A stretch of 64,000 nucleotides of DNA from Pseudomonas arcuscaelestis (GTDB lineage Bacteria; Pseudomonadota; Gammaproteobacteria; Pseudomonadales; Pseudomonadaceae), in assembly GCF_016881005.1 (NCBI RefSeq), contig NZ_JACOPV010000003.1, positions 186,001 through 250,000 on the forward strand, in the 5' to 3' direction. Each line of letters starts with the position of its first letter. The first letter of the stretch is position 1. A program made the position numbers and the translations under genes. Below the pieces are notes generated by a model that was not told the origin of the DNA, made no database searches, and saw only the letters and a program-made list of their open reading frames with translations. This document shows positions 1 to 8,466 of this stretch, one piece after another.

Positions 1-2
1 CC

Positions 3-2684
3 CACTCACAGCCTTGGTACCGTAAAAGCGCCGAGCAGATCATGATCGAGTTGCAGACCAGCGTATCCGGTCTTGCCCCTGAAGAGGCTGAGGCACGCTT
101 GCAACGCCTGGGCCCGAATGCGCTGCCGGCTAAAGCCTGCGATCCCATCTGGCTGCGCTTCTTGCGCCAATTCAACAACGTGCTCATCTATATCTTGCTT
201 GCGGCCGCCGTGGCCACGGCATTGATGGGGCATTGGACCGATACCCTGGTGATCATTACCGTGGCGGTAATCAACGCGGCCATTGGCTTCTTCCAGGAGA
301 ACAAGGCCGAGAAATCCCTGGCGGCCTTGCGCGGCATGCTCAGCAGCACCGCCCGTGTGGTGCGTGGCGGGCAGAAGCTGGAGATCGATGCCAGCCAACT
401 GGTCCCCGGCGATATCGTGGTGTTGCGTCCCGGCGACAAGGTGCCCGCCGATGTGCGCCTGTATGAGGTGCACAATTTACAGCTCGAAGAGTCGATGCTT
501 ACCGGCGAGTCGCTAACCGTTGGCAAACAGAGCGAAGCGCTGGACCACGACGCGCAGTTGGCCGACCGCAGCAACCTGGCCTTCTCGGGCACCAGTGTCA
601 GCGCCGGCAACGCCAAAGGGGTGGTGATCGAAACCGGTACGGCTACCGAGCTGGGCAAGATCAATCGCATGATCGCCACCGTGGATGAAATCGAAACTCC
701 ATTGTTACGCCAGATCGCGCAACTGGGCCGGCGCATCTTCCAGCTGATTGCCGGGATGATGGCGGTGCTGTTCATTGTCGGCTTCTTCTGGCACGACTTT
801 GCCCTGGGCGAGCTGTCGCTGTCGCTGATCAGCCTGGCGGTTGCCTCGGTGCCTGAGGGGCTGCCAGCGATTGTGTCGATCATTCTCTCGCTGGGCGTGC
901 AACGCATGGCGAACAACAAAGCAATCATCCGCAAGCTGCCGACGGTGGAAACCCTCGGGGCAATGACGGTTATTTGCTCGGACAAGACCGGCACGCTGAC
1001 CATGAACGAAATGACGGTCAAGCATGTGCTGACCGCCAACACCTTCTATGGTGTAGGCGGGGAGAGCTACGAGCCCCGCGGTCGCATTACCCTGGCTGGA
1101 GCCACCGAAGCAGTGGATTTCGCTGCGCACGCAAATTTGCAGGCATTCATTCGCGCCGTCGATATTTGCAACGACAGCAGCCTGCAATGTGATGAGCAGG
1201 GGCGCTGGACGGTGGTTGGCGCGCCTACCGAAGGTGCACTCAAGGTGTTGGCGCGCAAGGCAGACCTGGCCCCGGTACAGGTGCAGCGCTTTGGCAAGAT
1301 CCCCTTCGACTCGGCCTATAAATACATGGCGCGGCGCTGCGACGTGGATGGGCAACGCCTGATCTACCTTAAAGGCGCTCCTGACGTACTGTTGAGCATG
1401 TGCGAGCAACAATTGGGCAGCAATGGCCCGCAGCCGCTGGATCGTGCCTACTGGGAACGGGAGATGAGCCACATCGCCGAGCACGGCCTGCGCATGCTGG
1501 CTGCCGCCTACCGGCCAGTCAGTGACGAAAGCACCGAGATCAGTCACGCCGACGTGCGTCAGGGCATGATATTTCTTGGTGTCGCCGGGCTGATGGACCC
1601 ACCACGGCCCGAGGCGATTGAAGCGATCGCGATGTGCAAACAGGCCGGTATCCAGGTCAAGATGATCACGGGAGACCACCCGGACACCGCCGTCGCCATC
1701 GCCCGTATGCTGGGCATGGGTAGTGACTTGCGGGCCATGACCGGGCAGGACCTGGAACAGGCCGACGACGTTGCCCTCAAGTCGCTGGCCATGCAGCACT
1801 CGGTTTTTGCGCGTACCAGCCCGGAACACAAGCTGCGCCTGGTGCGTGCGCTACAGGCCAATGGGCAGGTGGTGGGCATGACCGGTGATGGCGTCAACGA
1901 CGCCCCGGCACTGAAGCAGGCCGATGTCGGCATCGCCATGGGCATCAAGGGCACCGAGGTCACCAAGGAAGCAGCCGACATGGTGTTGACCGACGACAAC
2001 TTTTCGACCATCACCAATGCCGTGCGTGAAGGGCGCAGGGTTTACGACAACCTGAAGAAGACCGTGTTGTTCATCCTGCCCTCGAACATGGCCCAGGGGC
2101 TGCTGATCGTCATGGCCATTCTGGTCGGGGCGGTGGTGCCCTTGTCACCGTTGCAGATTCTCTGGATGAACATGGCCACCTCGACCACTCTGTCGTTCGC
2201 GCTGGCCTTCGAGCCGGGCGAGCCGGGCATGATGCGGCGCTTGCCCAGAAAGGCCGGCGAATCGATTCTGAACTTCTATGCGGTATGGCGAGTACTGTTC
2301 GTGGGGGGACTGCTCACCGCCGCAGCGTTTTTGCTGGAGTCGTGGATGGTTGCCGACGGCCAGGATACCGACCACATCCGCTCGATGATTCTGCACACGC
2401 TGGTAACCGCGCAATGGGCGTACCTGTTCAACTGCCGCTTGCAGGATCAGTTCTCGTTGAACATGGCGTTGCTGCGCAATGGTGCGCTGCTGACGGTGAC
2501 CCTCGGCTTGGTCCTGCTGCAATGTCTGATTTTCTACGTACCATTCATGCAGATAGCATTTCACACCGTGCCGTTGTCCTTCGGTAACTGGATGGTGGCG
2601 TTGGGCATTGGCGTACTGGTGTTCTTCGCCGTAGAGCTGGAGAAACTGGTGGTGCGCCGTTGGAAGGCGCGCCATAGCGCCTAG
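3..2684 (+). CDS. Cation-transporting P-type ATPase (P2 type), 5' end cut by window edge
   Basis: The frame is open from base 3 and reads into the window without a stop. The first internal ATG (42) follows codons that look like the usual N-terminus of this family (a Pro-Trp-Tyr segment before the cation-ATPase N domain), so the true start lies upstream. Numbered from that Met, the actuator loop TGES is near residue 153, the phosphorylated Asp in DKTGT near 314, KGAPD in the nucleotide domain, and the hinge TGDGVNDAPA near 614. The transmembrane PEGLP motif before DKTGT is typical of P2 pumps (Ca2+, Na+, K+ or H+). The ion cannot be chosen from sequence alone. Ten or so hydrophobic segments place it in the inner membrane. 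It converges on the alkylsulfatase gene. Confidence 0.93.
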   Translation, partial: HSQPWYRKSAEQIMIELQTSVSGLAPEEAEARLQRLGPNALPAKACDPIWLRFLRQFNNVLIYILLAAAVATALMGHWTDTLVIITVAVINAAIGFFQENKAEKSLAALRGMLSSTARVVRGGQKLEIDASQLVPGDIVVLRPGDKVPADVRLYEVHNLQLEESMLTGESLTVGKQSEALDHDAQLADRSNLAFSGTSVSAGNAKGVVIETGTATELGKINRMIATVDEIETPLLRQIAQLGRRIFQLIAGMMAVLFIVGFFWHDFALGELSLSLISLAVASVPEGLPAIVSIILSLGVQRMANNKAIIRKLPTVETLGAMTVICSDKTGTLTMNEMTVKHVLTANTFYGVGGESYEPRGRITLAGATEAVDFAAHANLQAFIRAVDICNDSSLQCDEQGRWTVVGAPTEGALKVLARKADLAPVQVQRFGKIPFDSAYKYMARRCDVDGQRLIYLKGAPDVLLSMCEQQLGSNGPQPLDRAYWEREMSHIAEHGLRMLAAAYRPVSDESTEISHADVRQGMIFLGVAGLMDPPRPEAIEAIAMCKQAGIQVKMITGDHPDTAVAIARMLGMGSDLRAMTGQDLEQADDVALKSLAMQHSVFARTSPEHKLRLVRALQANGQVVGMTGDGVNDAPALKQADVGIAMGIKGTEVTKEAADMVLTDDNFSTITNAVREGRRVYDNLKKTVLFILPSNMAQGLLIVMAILVGAVVPLSPLQILWMNMATSTTLSFALAFEPGEPGMMRRLPRKAGESILNFYAVWRVLFVGGLLTAAAFLLESWMVADGQDTDHIRSMILHTLVTAQWAYLFNCRLQDQFSLNMALLRNGALLTVTLGLVLLQCLIFYVPFMQIAFHTVPLSFGNWMVALGIGVLVFFAVELEKLVVRRWKARHSA

Positions 2685-2691
2685 GCACCTG

Positions 2692-2721
2692 CTGCCCACC
2701 CTGATGTTGCAGGGTGGGCAG
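2692..2721. terminator. Hairpin between convergent genes
   Basis: An 11-bp perfect stem (CTGCCCACCCT with AGGGTGGGCAG) and an 8-base loop lie just after the ATPase stop and just before the alkylsulfatase stop. There is no strong T run on either side, so it may slow or end transcription from both directions only partly. Confidence 0.6.
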
Positions 2722-2730
2722 TTGGCGGGT

Positions 2731-4710
2731 TTAGGGCGTAACGATGTTGAACCAGAAATTGAAGTTGTCCAGCAAGCCGGTAAAGTCGCTGAACGCTTGC
2801 GGCTGGCCTTGCAGTTTTACCTCGCCTGCCTTTATTTTCTGCTCTAGCGTGCCCTGGCCCATCTGGATACCGATAAGGGTACTCATCTTCAGGGTCAGGC
2901 TGGCGTCGGCGTTATCGGCGGCTTGATCCCGGTAGTTGAGGACACCGTTTTCGACCCGCAGGTTGTAGTGCTTGTCGAGGTCGGTGAAATTGAGGTTGAG
3001 GGATATTTTCTTGCCTGCCGCTGCCGGGCCGTTCAGACGTACGGCCAGGTAGTCAAAGAGCATCTCCGGGGTCATGGCGCTGATCATGTCGGCGCTGGCG
3101 GTTTTCATTCCCGCACCTTGCGGCACACCATTGCGCAGCTCATAGGCACCTTGCAGGTACACCGAGCGCCATGGACCGGCTTCAGCTTGATAGCCCAGTT
3201 GCTCATAGGTGTCAGCCAGCATTTCCTTGGCCTGCTGGTTTTGCGGGTCGGCAAATACCGCATGTTTGAGCGCCTCGGCGACCCAGCGGTACTCGCCTTT
3301 GTCAAAGTCGATGCGCGCCTTGCGCAGCAGCTCAGCCTCGCCGCCCATGTACTCGACGTACTTCTTCGCGGCGGGCACCGGCGGCAGGTTGTCCAGGTTT
3401 GAAGGGTTGGCGTCGTACCAGCCCATGTAACGTTGATACACCGCTCGGGCATTGTGTTTCAGCGTGCCGTAATAGCCACGGTTGAACCATTCCTGATCCA
3501 GCTCCGGTGGCAAGGTGATCGCCTCGGCAATCTCTTCGCCGTTGTAGCCTTCGTTCATCAGGCGAACGGTCTGGTCGTGAATGTATTTGTAAAGGTCACG
3601 TTGTTTGCCGAGAAAGCGTGCAATGCGCTCCTTGCCCCAGGTCGGCCAGTGATGGCTCTGGAACTCTACATCGACCTTGCCGCCGTACAGTTCCAGGCTT
3701 TGCTCGATGAAGTGTGACCACTGCAGCGCGTCACGCACCTCGGCACCGCGCAAGGTGTACACGTTGTGCATCTGCCGGGTGACGTTCTCGGCCATCCACA
3801 AGGCCTTGAACTGCGGGAAGTAGGTGTTCATTTCCGTCGGCGCTTCGGAGCCGGGCGTCAGCTGGAACACCATCTTTACCCCGTCAACAGTAAGCTCCTG
3901 GCCGGTTCTGGTGACTTCCTCGGTGGGACGGATCAACGAAATCTGGCCCGTGGAAATGGTTTGGCCGAGCCCGGCAGACACGCCACCCTGGGCGTTGCGC
4001 GGCAGCATCGCACCGTACATGTACACCGCGCGTCGCGACATGGCGTTGCCGGCGATGATGTTCTCACTGACGGCATGCTCGGCGAAGTCAGGTGGTGCAA
4101 TTATCCGTACCTTGCCGTCCTTGACGTCCTGTTCATTGATGATGCCGCGAACACCGCCGAAGTGGTCGGCATGCGAGTGACTGTAGACGACCGCGACAAT
4201 CGGTTTTTTCCCCAGGTGCTCCTCTACCAGGGCCAATGCCGCCTTGGCGGCTTCGACCGAAAGCAGGGGGTCGAACACGATCCAACCGCTCTGGCCTTCA
4301 ATGAAGGTGATGTTGGAGAGGTCATAGCCGCGCACCTGGTAGATCTTGTCGGTGACCTTGAACAAGCCGTACTGCATGTTCAGTTGCGCGATGCGCCACA
4401 GGCTCGGGTTGACGCTGTCGGGCGCGGCCTTGTCCAGGCCGATGAAGCGCTGGTACGACGCCATGTCCCAGACCACTTTGCCATTGGCATCACGGATGCT
4501 CAGTTCCTTGGGCTGGGCGATAAGGCCGCGCTGGGCATCTTCGAAGTCCTGGCGATCGTTGAACGGCAGCGCCTTGAGTACCGCGGCATGGGCCTGGCGA
4601 GTGGCCTCGGTGGCAGGCTTTGGTGCCTGGGGCTCGGCATGGGCTGCCACTGCAAACCAGGGTAATGCCGCTGCCATCGCAAGGGCCCTGGACGATCGGG
4701 TAGAGAACAT
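2731..4710 (-). CDS. Secreted alkyl/aryl sulfatase, SdsA1-like metallo-beta-lactamase fold
   Basis: 659 residues. A signal peptide (about 1-25, ending AHA) predicts a periplasmic or secreted product. The metallo-beta-lactamase domain carries the zinc motif HSHADHFGG near residues 176-184, the form seen in linear alkylsulfatases, which cut sulfate from esters such as dodecyl sulfate. A middle dimerisation region and an SCP2-like C-terminal domain (about 530-659) complete the SdsA1 architecture and length. The start has a good AGGTGA ribosome site. It is divergent from the DUF1302 gene with a 276-bp shared upstream region. Whether it prefers primary or secondary esters is not visible. Confidence 0.9.
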   Translation of the reverse strand: MFSTRSSRALAMAAALPWFAVAAHAEPQAPKPATEATRQAHAAVLKALPFNDRQDFEDAQRGLIAQPKELSIRDANGKVVWDMASYQRFIGLDKAAPDSVNPSLWRIAQLNMQYGLFKVTDKIYQVRGYDLSNITFIEGQSGWIVFDPLLSVEAAKAALALVEEHLGKKPIVAVVYSHSHADHFGGVRGIINEQDVKDGKVRIIAPPDFAEHAVSENIIAGNAMSRRAVYMYGAMLPRNAQGGVSAGLGQTISTGQISLIRPTEEVTRTGQELTVDGVKMVFQLTPGSEAPTEMNTYFPQFKALWMAENVTRQMHNVYTLRGAEVRDALQWSHFIEQSLELYGGKVDVEFQSHHWPTWGKERIARFLGKQRDLYKYIHDQTVRLMNEGYNGEEIAEAITLPPELDQEWFNRGYYGTLKHNARAVYQRYMGWYDANPSNLDNLPPVPAAKKYVEYMGGEAELLRKARIDFDKGEYRWVAEALKHAVFADPQNQQAKEMLADTYEQLGYQAEAGPWRSVYLQGAYELRNGVPQGAGMKTASADMISAMTPEMLFDYLAVRLNGPAAAGKKISLNLNFTDLDKHYNLRVENGVLNYRDQAADNADASLTLKMSTLIGIQMGQGTLEQKIKAGEVKLQGQPQAFSDFTGLLDNFNFWFNIVTP

Positions 4711-4986
4711 GAATCACCTGTGATTGAGGGGACAAATATGTCTACCCCGCACCTTAGGTACTCGGTCTACATCTTCCAATACTGATAAAGAATGACTCAA
4801 GGGATGATTCTCGTGTGCCATTGCCCGGCGCGCGAGGGATCTCTGAACGGTGCCCGTACGCTGCGAAAATCCTCACTCTTTTGGATGAATTCCAATATCA
4901 CTCCTTCGCCTGTTACCTCGGCATCCTTGAATCATTAGCGTTGGCCACCGATTCACGCCGATTGGAAAACAGCAGGGATTAGTCGC
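4711..4986. promoter_or_regulatory. Divergent promoter region, alkylsulfatase / DUF1302
   Basis: 276 bp without a credible gene. It must hold the promoters of both divergent genes and is AT-richer than its surroundings. I found no clear operator palindrome. Confidence 0.5.
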
Positions 4987-6903
4987 ATGACTACAACAAT
5001 AAAACGCGCACGGTTCCAACTCAGTGCCTTGGCCAGCACTATTGCTTTAAGCGTCGCCGGACAAGCCCAGGCCGTCAGTTTCACCCTCGGAGAAATCGAC
5101 GGGCAGCTTGATTCGTCGCTGTCGGTGGGGGCCAGTTGGTCTACGCAAAGCCCGCACCAAGGCTACATTGGCGGTCACAACGGCGGCACCGGGCTTTCGC
5201 AGACCGGTGACGATGGGCACCTGAACTTCAAACAGGGTGAAACCTTCTCGAAGATCTTCAAGGGGATCCACGACCTTGAACTCAAGTACGGCGATAGCGG
5301 CGTGTTCGTGCGCGGCAAGTACTGGTACGACTTCGAACTCAAGGACGAAGAGCGCCCATTCAAGAACATCGACGACCATGGTCGCAAGGAAGGCGCCAAG
5401 TCTTCCGGGGCGCAACTGCTCGATGCCTTCGTGTACCACAACTACATCATTGGCGAGCAACCCGGTTCGGTGCGCCTGGGCAAGCAGGTAGTGAGCTGGG
5501 GCGAGAGTACGTTTATCCAGAACAGCATCAACTCGGTGAACCCTGTCGATGTCTCGGCGTTCCGCCGTCCGGGGGCGGAGATCAAAGAAGGGCTGATCCC
5601 GGTCAACATGTTCTATGTGTCCCAGAGCCTGACCGACAGCCTGTCTGCTGAAGCTTTTTATCAGCTGGAGTGGGACCAGACCGTGGTTGATAACTGCGGC
5701 ACCTTCTTTTCGCAGACTGACGTGGTCGCTGATGGTTGCACCGGCAACCTCAATGTTCTGACACCGCAGCTTGGGGCGTTTGGCGCACTGCTGGGTTACC
5801 AGACGACAAGCGAGGGCGTGGTGATACCGCGCGGCGGCGACCACGATGCGCGCGACAGTGGCCAGTGGGGGGCGGCGCTGCGCTATATGTTCGAACCGCT
5901 GGACACCGAGTTTGGCGCCTACTTCATGAACTACCACAGCCGCGCCCCGTTCTTCAGCACCCAGGCTGCCAGTCAGGCCGACTACCAGCAATCAGCGGGA
6001 GTACTGGCCGGTGCGGTCCCCGGGATTCCGGCTGCGGCACGCCCGGGTGCCGCCATTGCCAACGTGGCCGGGGGCAGCCAGTACTTTATTGAGTACCCGG
6101 AAGATATCCGCCTGTACGGACTGAGCTTCGCCACCACCCTGCCAACCGGTACGGCCTGGTCCGGAGAGATCAGCTACCGCCCCAACGCACCCCTGCAACT
6201 GAACACAACCGATGTGCTGTACGCCGGTGTGCGCGGTATTGCCGGGATGAATCCGGCGTTTGCCCCGTTTGGCCAGTACTCACTGCTGGGCGGGGACCCG
6301 GCATCGATTCCCGGCAGTACCCTGCGCGGCTACAACCGCAAGGAAATCACCCAGCTGCAAACCACCTTCACGCACTTTTTCGACCAGATCATGGGGGCGG
6401 ATCGCCTGACCCTGATCGGCGAAATCGGCGTGGCCCATATCGGCGGATTGGAGAAAACCTCCGAGGCACGTTACGGCCGTGATCCGGTGTATGGCCCAGG
6501 TGCGCTGCCGGGGGTACTGACCGGTGGCCAACCCTCTTGCCAGGCGATCAATACCGGCACCTATAGCGGTACTCCCGCCGCCGTGAATACGGGCAAGTAC
6601 TGCAATGACAAGGGCTTTGCCACCAGCACGTCATGGGGTTACCGCGCACGGGCCATCTGGGATTACTCCAACGTGTTTGCCGGGATCAATCTCAAGCCGA
6701 GCGTGGCCTGGTCACATGACGTTGATGGTTACGGCCCCACCGGCTTGTTCAACGAAGGTGCCAAGGCAGTCAGCCTCGGCCTGGATGCTGAATACCGCAA
6801 TGCCTACAGCGCAGGTATTTCCTACACCAACTTCTTTGGGGGTGATTTCAACACCACCACTGACCGCGATTTCCTGGCGCTCAGCCTGGGCATGAGCTTT
6901 TAA
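4987..6903 (+). CDS. DUF1302 family outer-membrane porin-like protein
   Basis: 638 residues with a clear signal peptide (basic start, hydrophobic core, cleavage after QAQA near residue 29). The mature part is rich in aromatic and glycine residues with alternating short strands and ends in a Phe (GMSF), as expected for an outer-membrane beta-barrel. It matches the DUF1302 family in length and in its opening (FTLGEIDGQLDSSLSVGASW). DUF1302 genes are commonly paired with DUF1329 genes, as here, 28 bp downstream. A role in uptake or export of hydrophobic compounds is often suggested but unproven. An AGGGA ribosome site precedes the ATG. Confidence 0.88.
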   Translation: MTTTIKRARFQLSALASTIALSVAGQAQAVSFTLGEIDGQLDSSLSVGASWSTQSPHQGYIGGHNGGTGLSQTGDDGHLNFKQGETFSKIFKGIHDLELKYGDSGVFVRGKYWYDFELKDEERPFKNIDDHGRKEGAKSSGAQLLDAFVYHNYIIGEQPGSVRLGKQVVSWGESTFIQNSINSVNPVDVSAFRRPGAEIKEGLIPVNMFYVSQSLTDSLSAEAFYQLEWDQTVVDNCGTFFSQTDVVADGCTGNLNVLTPQLGAFGALLGYQTTSEGVVIPRGGDHDARDSGQWGAALRYMFEPLDTEFGAYFMNYHSRAPFFSTQAASQADYQQSAGVLAGAVPGIPAAARPGAAIANVAGGSQYFIEYPEDIRLYGLSFATTLPTGTAWSGEISYRPNAPLQLNTTDVLYAGVRGIAGMNPAFAPFGQYSLLGGDPASIPGSTLRGYNRKEITQLQTTFTHFFDQIMGADRLTLIGEIGVAHIGGLEKTSEARYGRDPVYGPGALPGVLTGGQPSCQAINTGTYSGTPAAVNTGKYCNDKGFATSTSWGYRARAIWDYSNVFAGINLKPSVAWSHDVDGYGPTGLFNEGAKAVSLGLDAEYRNAYSAGISYTNFFGGDFNTTTDRDFLALSLGMSF

Positions 6904-6931
6904 GCATCAACACCGAATGAGGATTATAGTC

Positions 6932-8305
6932 ATGTCGAACAACCCATACCTGTTACATACCGGTGCCTTGCTGCTCAGTCTGTTGGCCGGCAGTGCCATG
7001 GCCAGCGTCACACCTCAAGAAGCTGAGAAACTCGGCACCAGCCTGACCCCCCTGGGCGCCGAAAAAGCCGGGAACGCCGATGGCACGATCCCGGCCTGGA
7101 CCGGTGGACTGCCCACCAACGCCGGCGCAGTGGACAGCAAGGGCTTTCTGGCCGACCCGTTTGCAGACGAAAAGCCGCTGTTTACCATCACTGCGCAAAA
7201 CGCCGCGCAATATAAGGACAAGCTGTCCGCCGGGCAGTTGGCGATGCTGGAGCGCTACCCGCAGACTTACAAGATACCGGTGTACAAGACCCACCGTACC
7301 GCCGCTGTACCCGATGAGATTTATGCCGCTGCCAAGCTCAGTGCGCTGAAAACCGAAGGAATTGATGGTGGCAACGGCCTGAAGGGCTTCAGCGAAAGCC
7401 GTTACTACGCATTCCCTCAACCCAAGTCCGGGGTGGAAGTGGTGTGGAACCACACCACCCGTTATCGCGGCGGTAACATCAAGCGCCTGATGACGCGGGT
7501 ACAACCACAGGCTAACGGCACTTTCAGCATGGTCGAGTTCGAGGACGAAATTTCGTACCCGGCAGAGCTGAAGGATCAGGACAAGAGCAAGGCCGGCAAT
7601 ATTCTCTTCTACTTCATCCAGCGGGTAACAGCACCTTCACGCCTGGCCGGCAGCGTACTGTTGGTGCACGAGACCATCGACCAGGTCAAGGAGCCTCGCC
7701 TGGCCTGGCTCTACAATGCCGGGCAACGCCGGGTACGACGCGCCCCGCAAGTGGCATACGACGGTCCGGCGACGGCCGCAGATGGCCTGGCGACCTCCGA
7801 TAACTACGACATGTTCAACGGTGCGCCGGATCGCTACGACTGGGAACTGGTCGGCAAGAAAGAGATGTACATCCCCTACAACAGCTACAAGCTGGACTCG
7901 CCGACACTCAAATACGCCGACATTCTCAAGGCGGGACACATCAATCAGGACCTGACGCGCTATGAACTGCACCGGGTGTGGGAGGTGGTGGCCAAACTCA
8001 AGCCTAGCGAACGGCATATCTACGCCACTCGCCACATGTACTTCGATGAAGACAGCTGGGAGCTGGCCGAGGTCGATCACTATGACGGCCGTGGCCAGCT
8101 ATGGCGCGTAGGGGAAGGGCATATCCAGCAGTACTACCACAAGCAAGTGCCCGGCTATACCGCAGAAACCCTCTACGACCTGGTGGCTGGACGCTATTCG
8201 GTGGTGGGCCTGAAGAACGAAGCCAAGCGCAGTATCGAGTTCGGCTTCCAGAGTGTTGCGGCCAACTACACCCCTGCAGCACTGCGTCAGGCTGGGGTTC
8301 GCTGA
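6932..8305 (+). CDS. DUF1329 family envelope protein
   Basis: 457 residues from the second ATG (6932). I prefer this start to the ATG at 6917 because GAGGA (about 6919-6923) sits at the right distance from it, and the product then begins with a compact signal peptide ending SAMAS. The family is predicted to fold like a periplasmic lipid-binding half-barrel (LolA-like). It is almost always linked to DUF1302, and here it is the second gene of that pair. A strong intrinsic terminator follows. Function is unknown; work with the DUF1302 barrel in moving hydrophobic molecules is an inference from pairing. Confidence 0.88.
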   Translation: MSNNPYLLHTGALLLSLLAGSAMASVTPQEAEKLGTSLTPLGAEKAGNADGTIPAWTGGLPTNAGAVDSKGFLADPFADEKPLFTITAQNAAQYKDKLSAGQLAMLERYPQTYKIPVYKTHRTAAVPDEIYAAAKLSALKTEGIDGGNGLKGFSESRYYAFPQPKSGVEVVWNHTTRYRGGNIKRLMTRVQPQANGTFSMVEFEDEISYPAELKDQDKSKAGNILFYFIQRVTAPSRLAGSVLLVHETIDQVKEPRLAWLYNAGQRRVRRAPQVAYDGPATAADGLATSDNYDMFNGAPDRYDWELVGKKEMYIPYNSYKLDSPTLKYADILKAGHINQDLTRYELHRVWEVVAKLKPSERHIYATRHMYFDEDSWELAEVDHYDGRGQLWRVGEGHIQQYYHKQVPGYTAETLYDLVAGRYSVVGLKNEAKRSIEFGFQSVAANYTPAALRQAGVR

Positions 8306-8367
8306 AGCCTTGAGCAGGGCAACCGCGAGCGCCTGCTAGAGCGGTTACAGGTTCGACGCTGGTATTT

Positions 8368-8394
8368 AAGGCAACCCTGGGTTGCCTTTTTTTT
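8368..8394 (+). terminator. Intrinsic terminator after the DUF1302/DUF1329 operon
   Basis: AAGGCAACC pairs with GGTTGCCTT around a very short loop and is followed by a run of eight T. It separates the envelope gene pair from the LuxR gene. Confidence 0.9.
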
Positions 8395-8466
8395 GTATCA
8401 AAATTTGCGTTGGCGCGCGGTGGTCTGCACCATGTTTGTATACAGAACAAGAAATTGAACGTGCCA

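Noticed and set aside
42-44. ATG at 42 as the start of the P-type ATPase
   Set aside because: The frame is open to base 3 and the upstream codons look like the conserved N-terminus of the family, so the gene begins outside the window.
705-1829. Long antisense ORFs opposite the ATPase and other large genes
   Set aside because: They are mirror frames produced by GC-rich codon use, without ribosome sites or recognisable domains.
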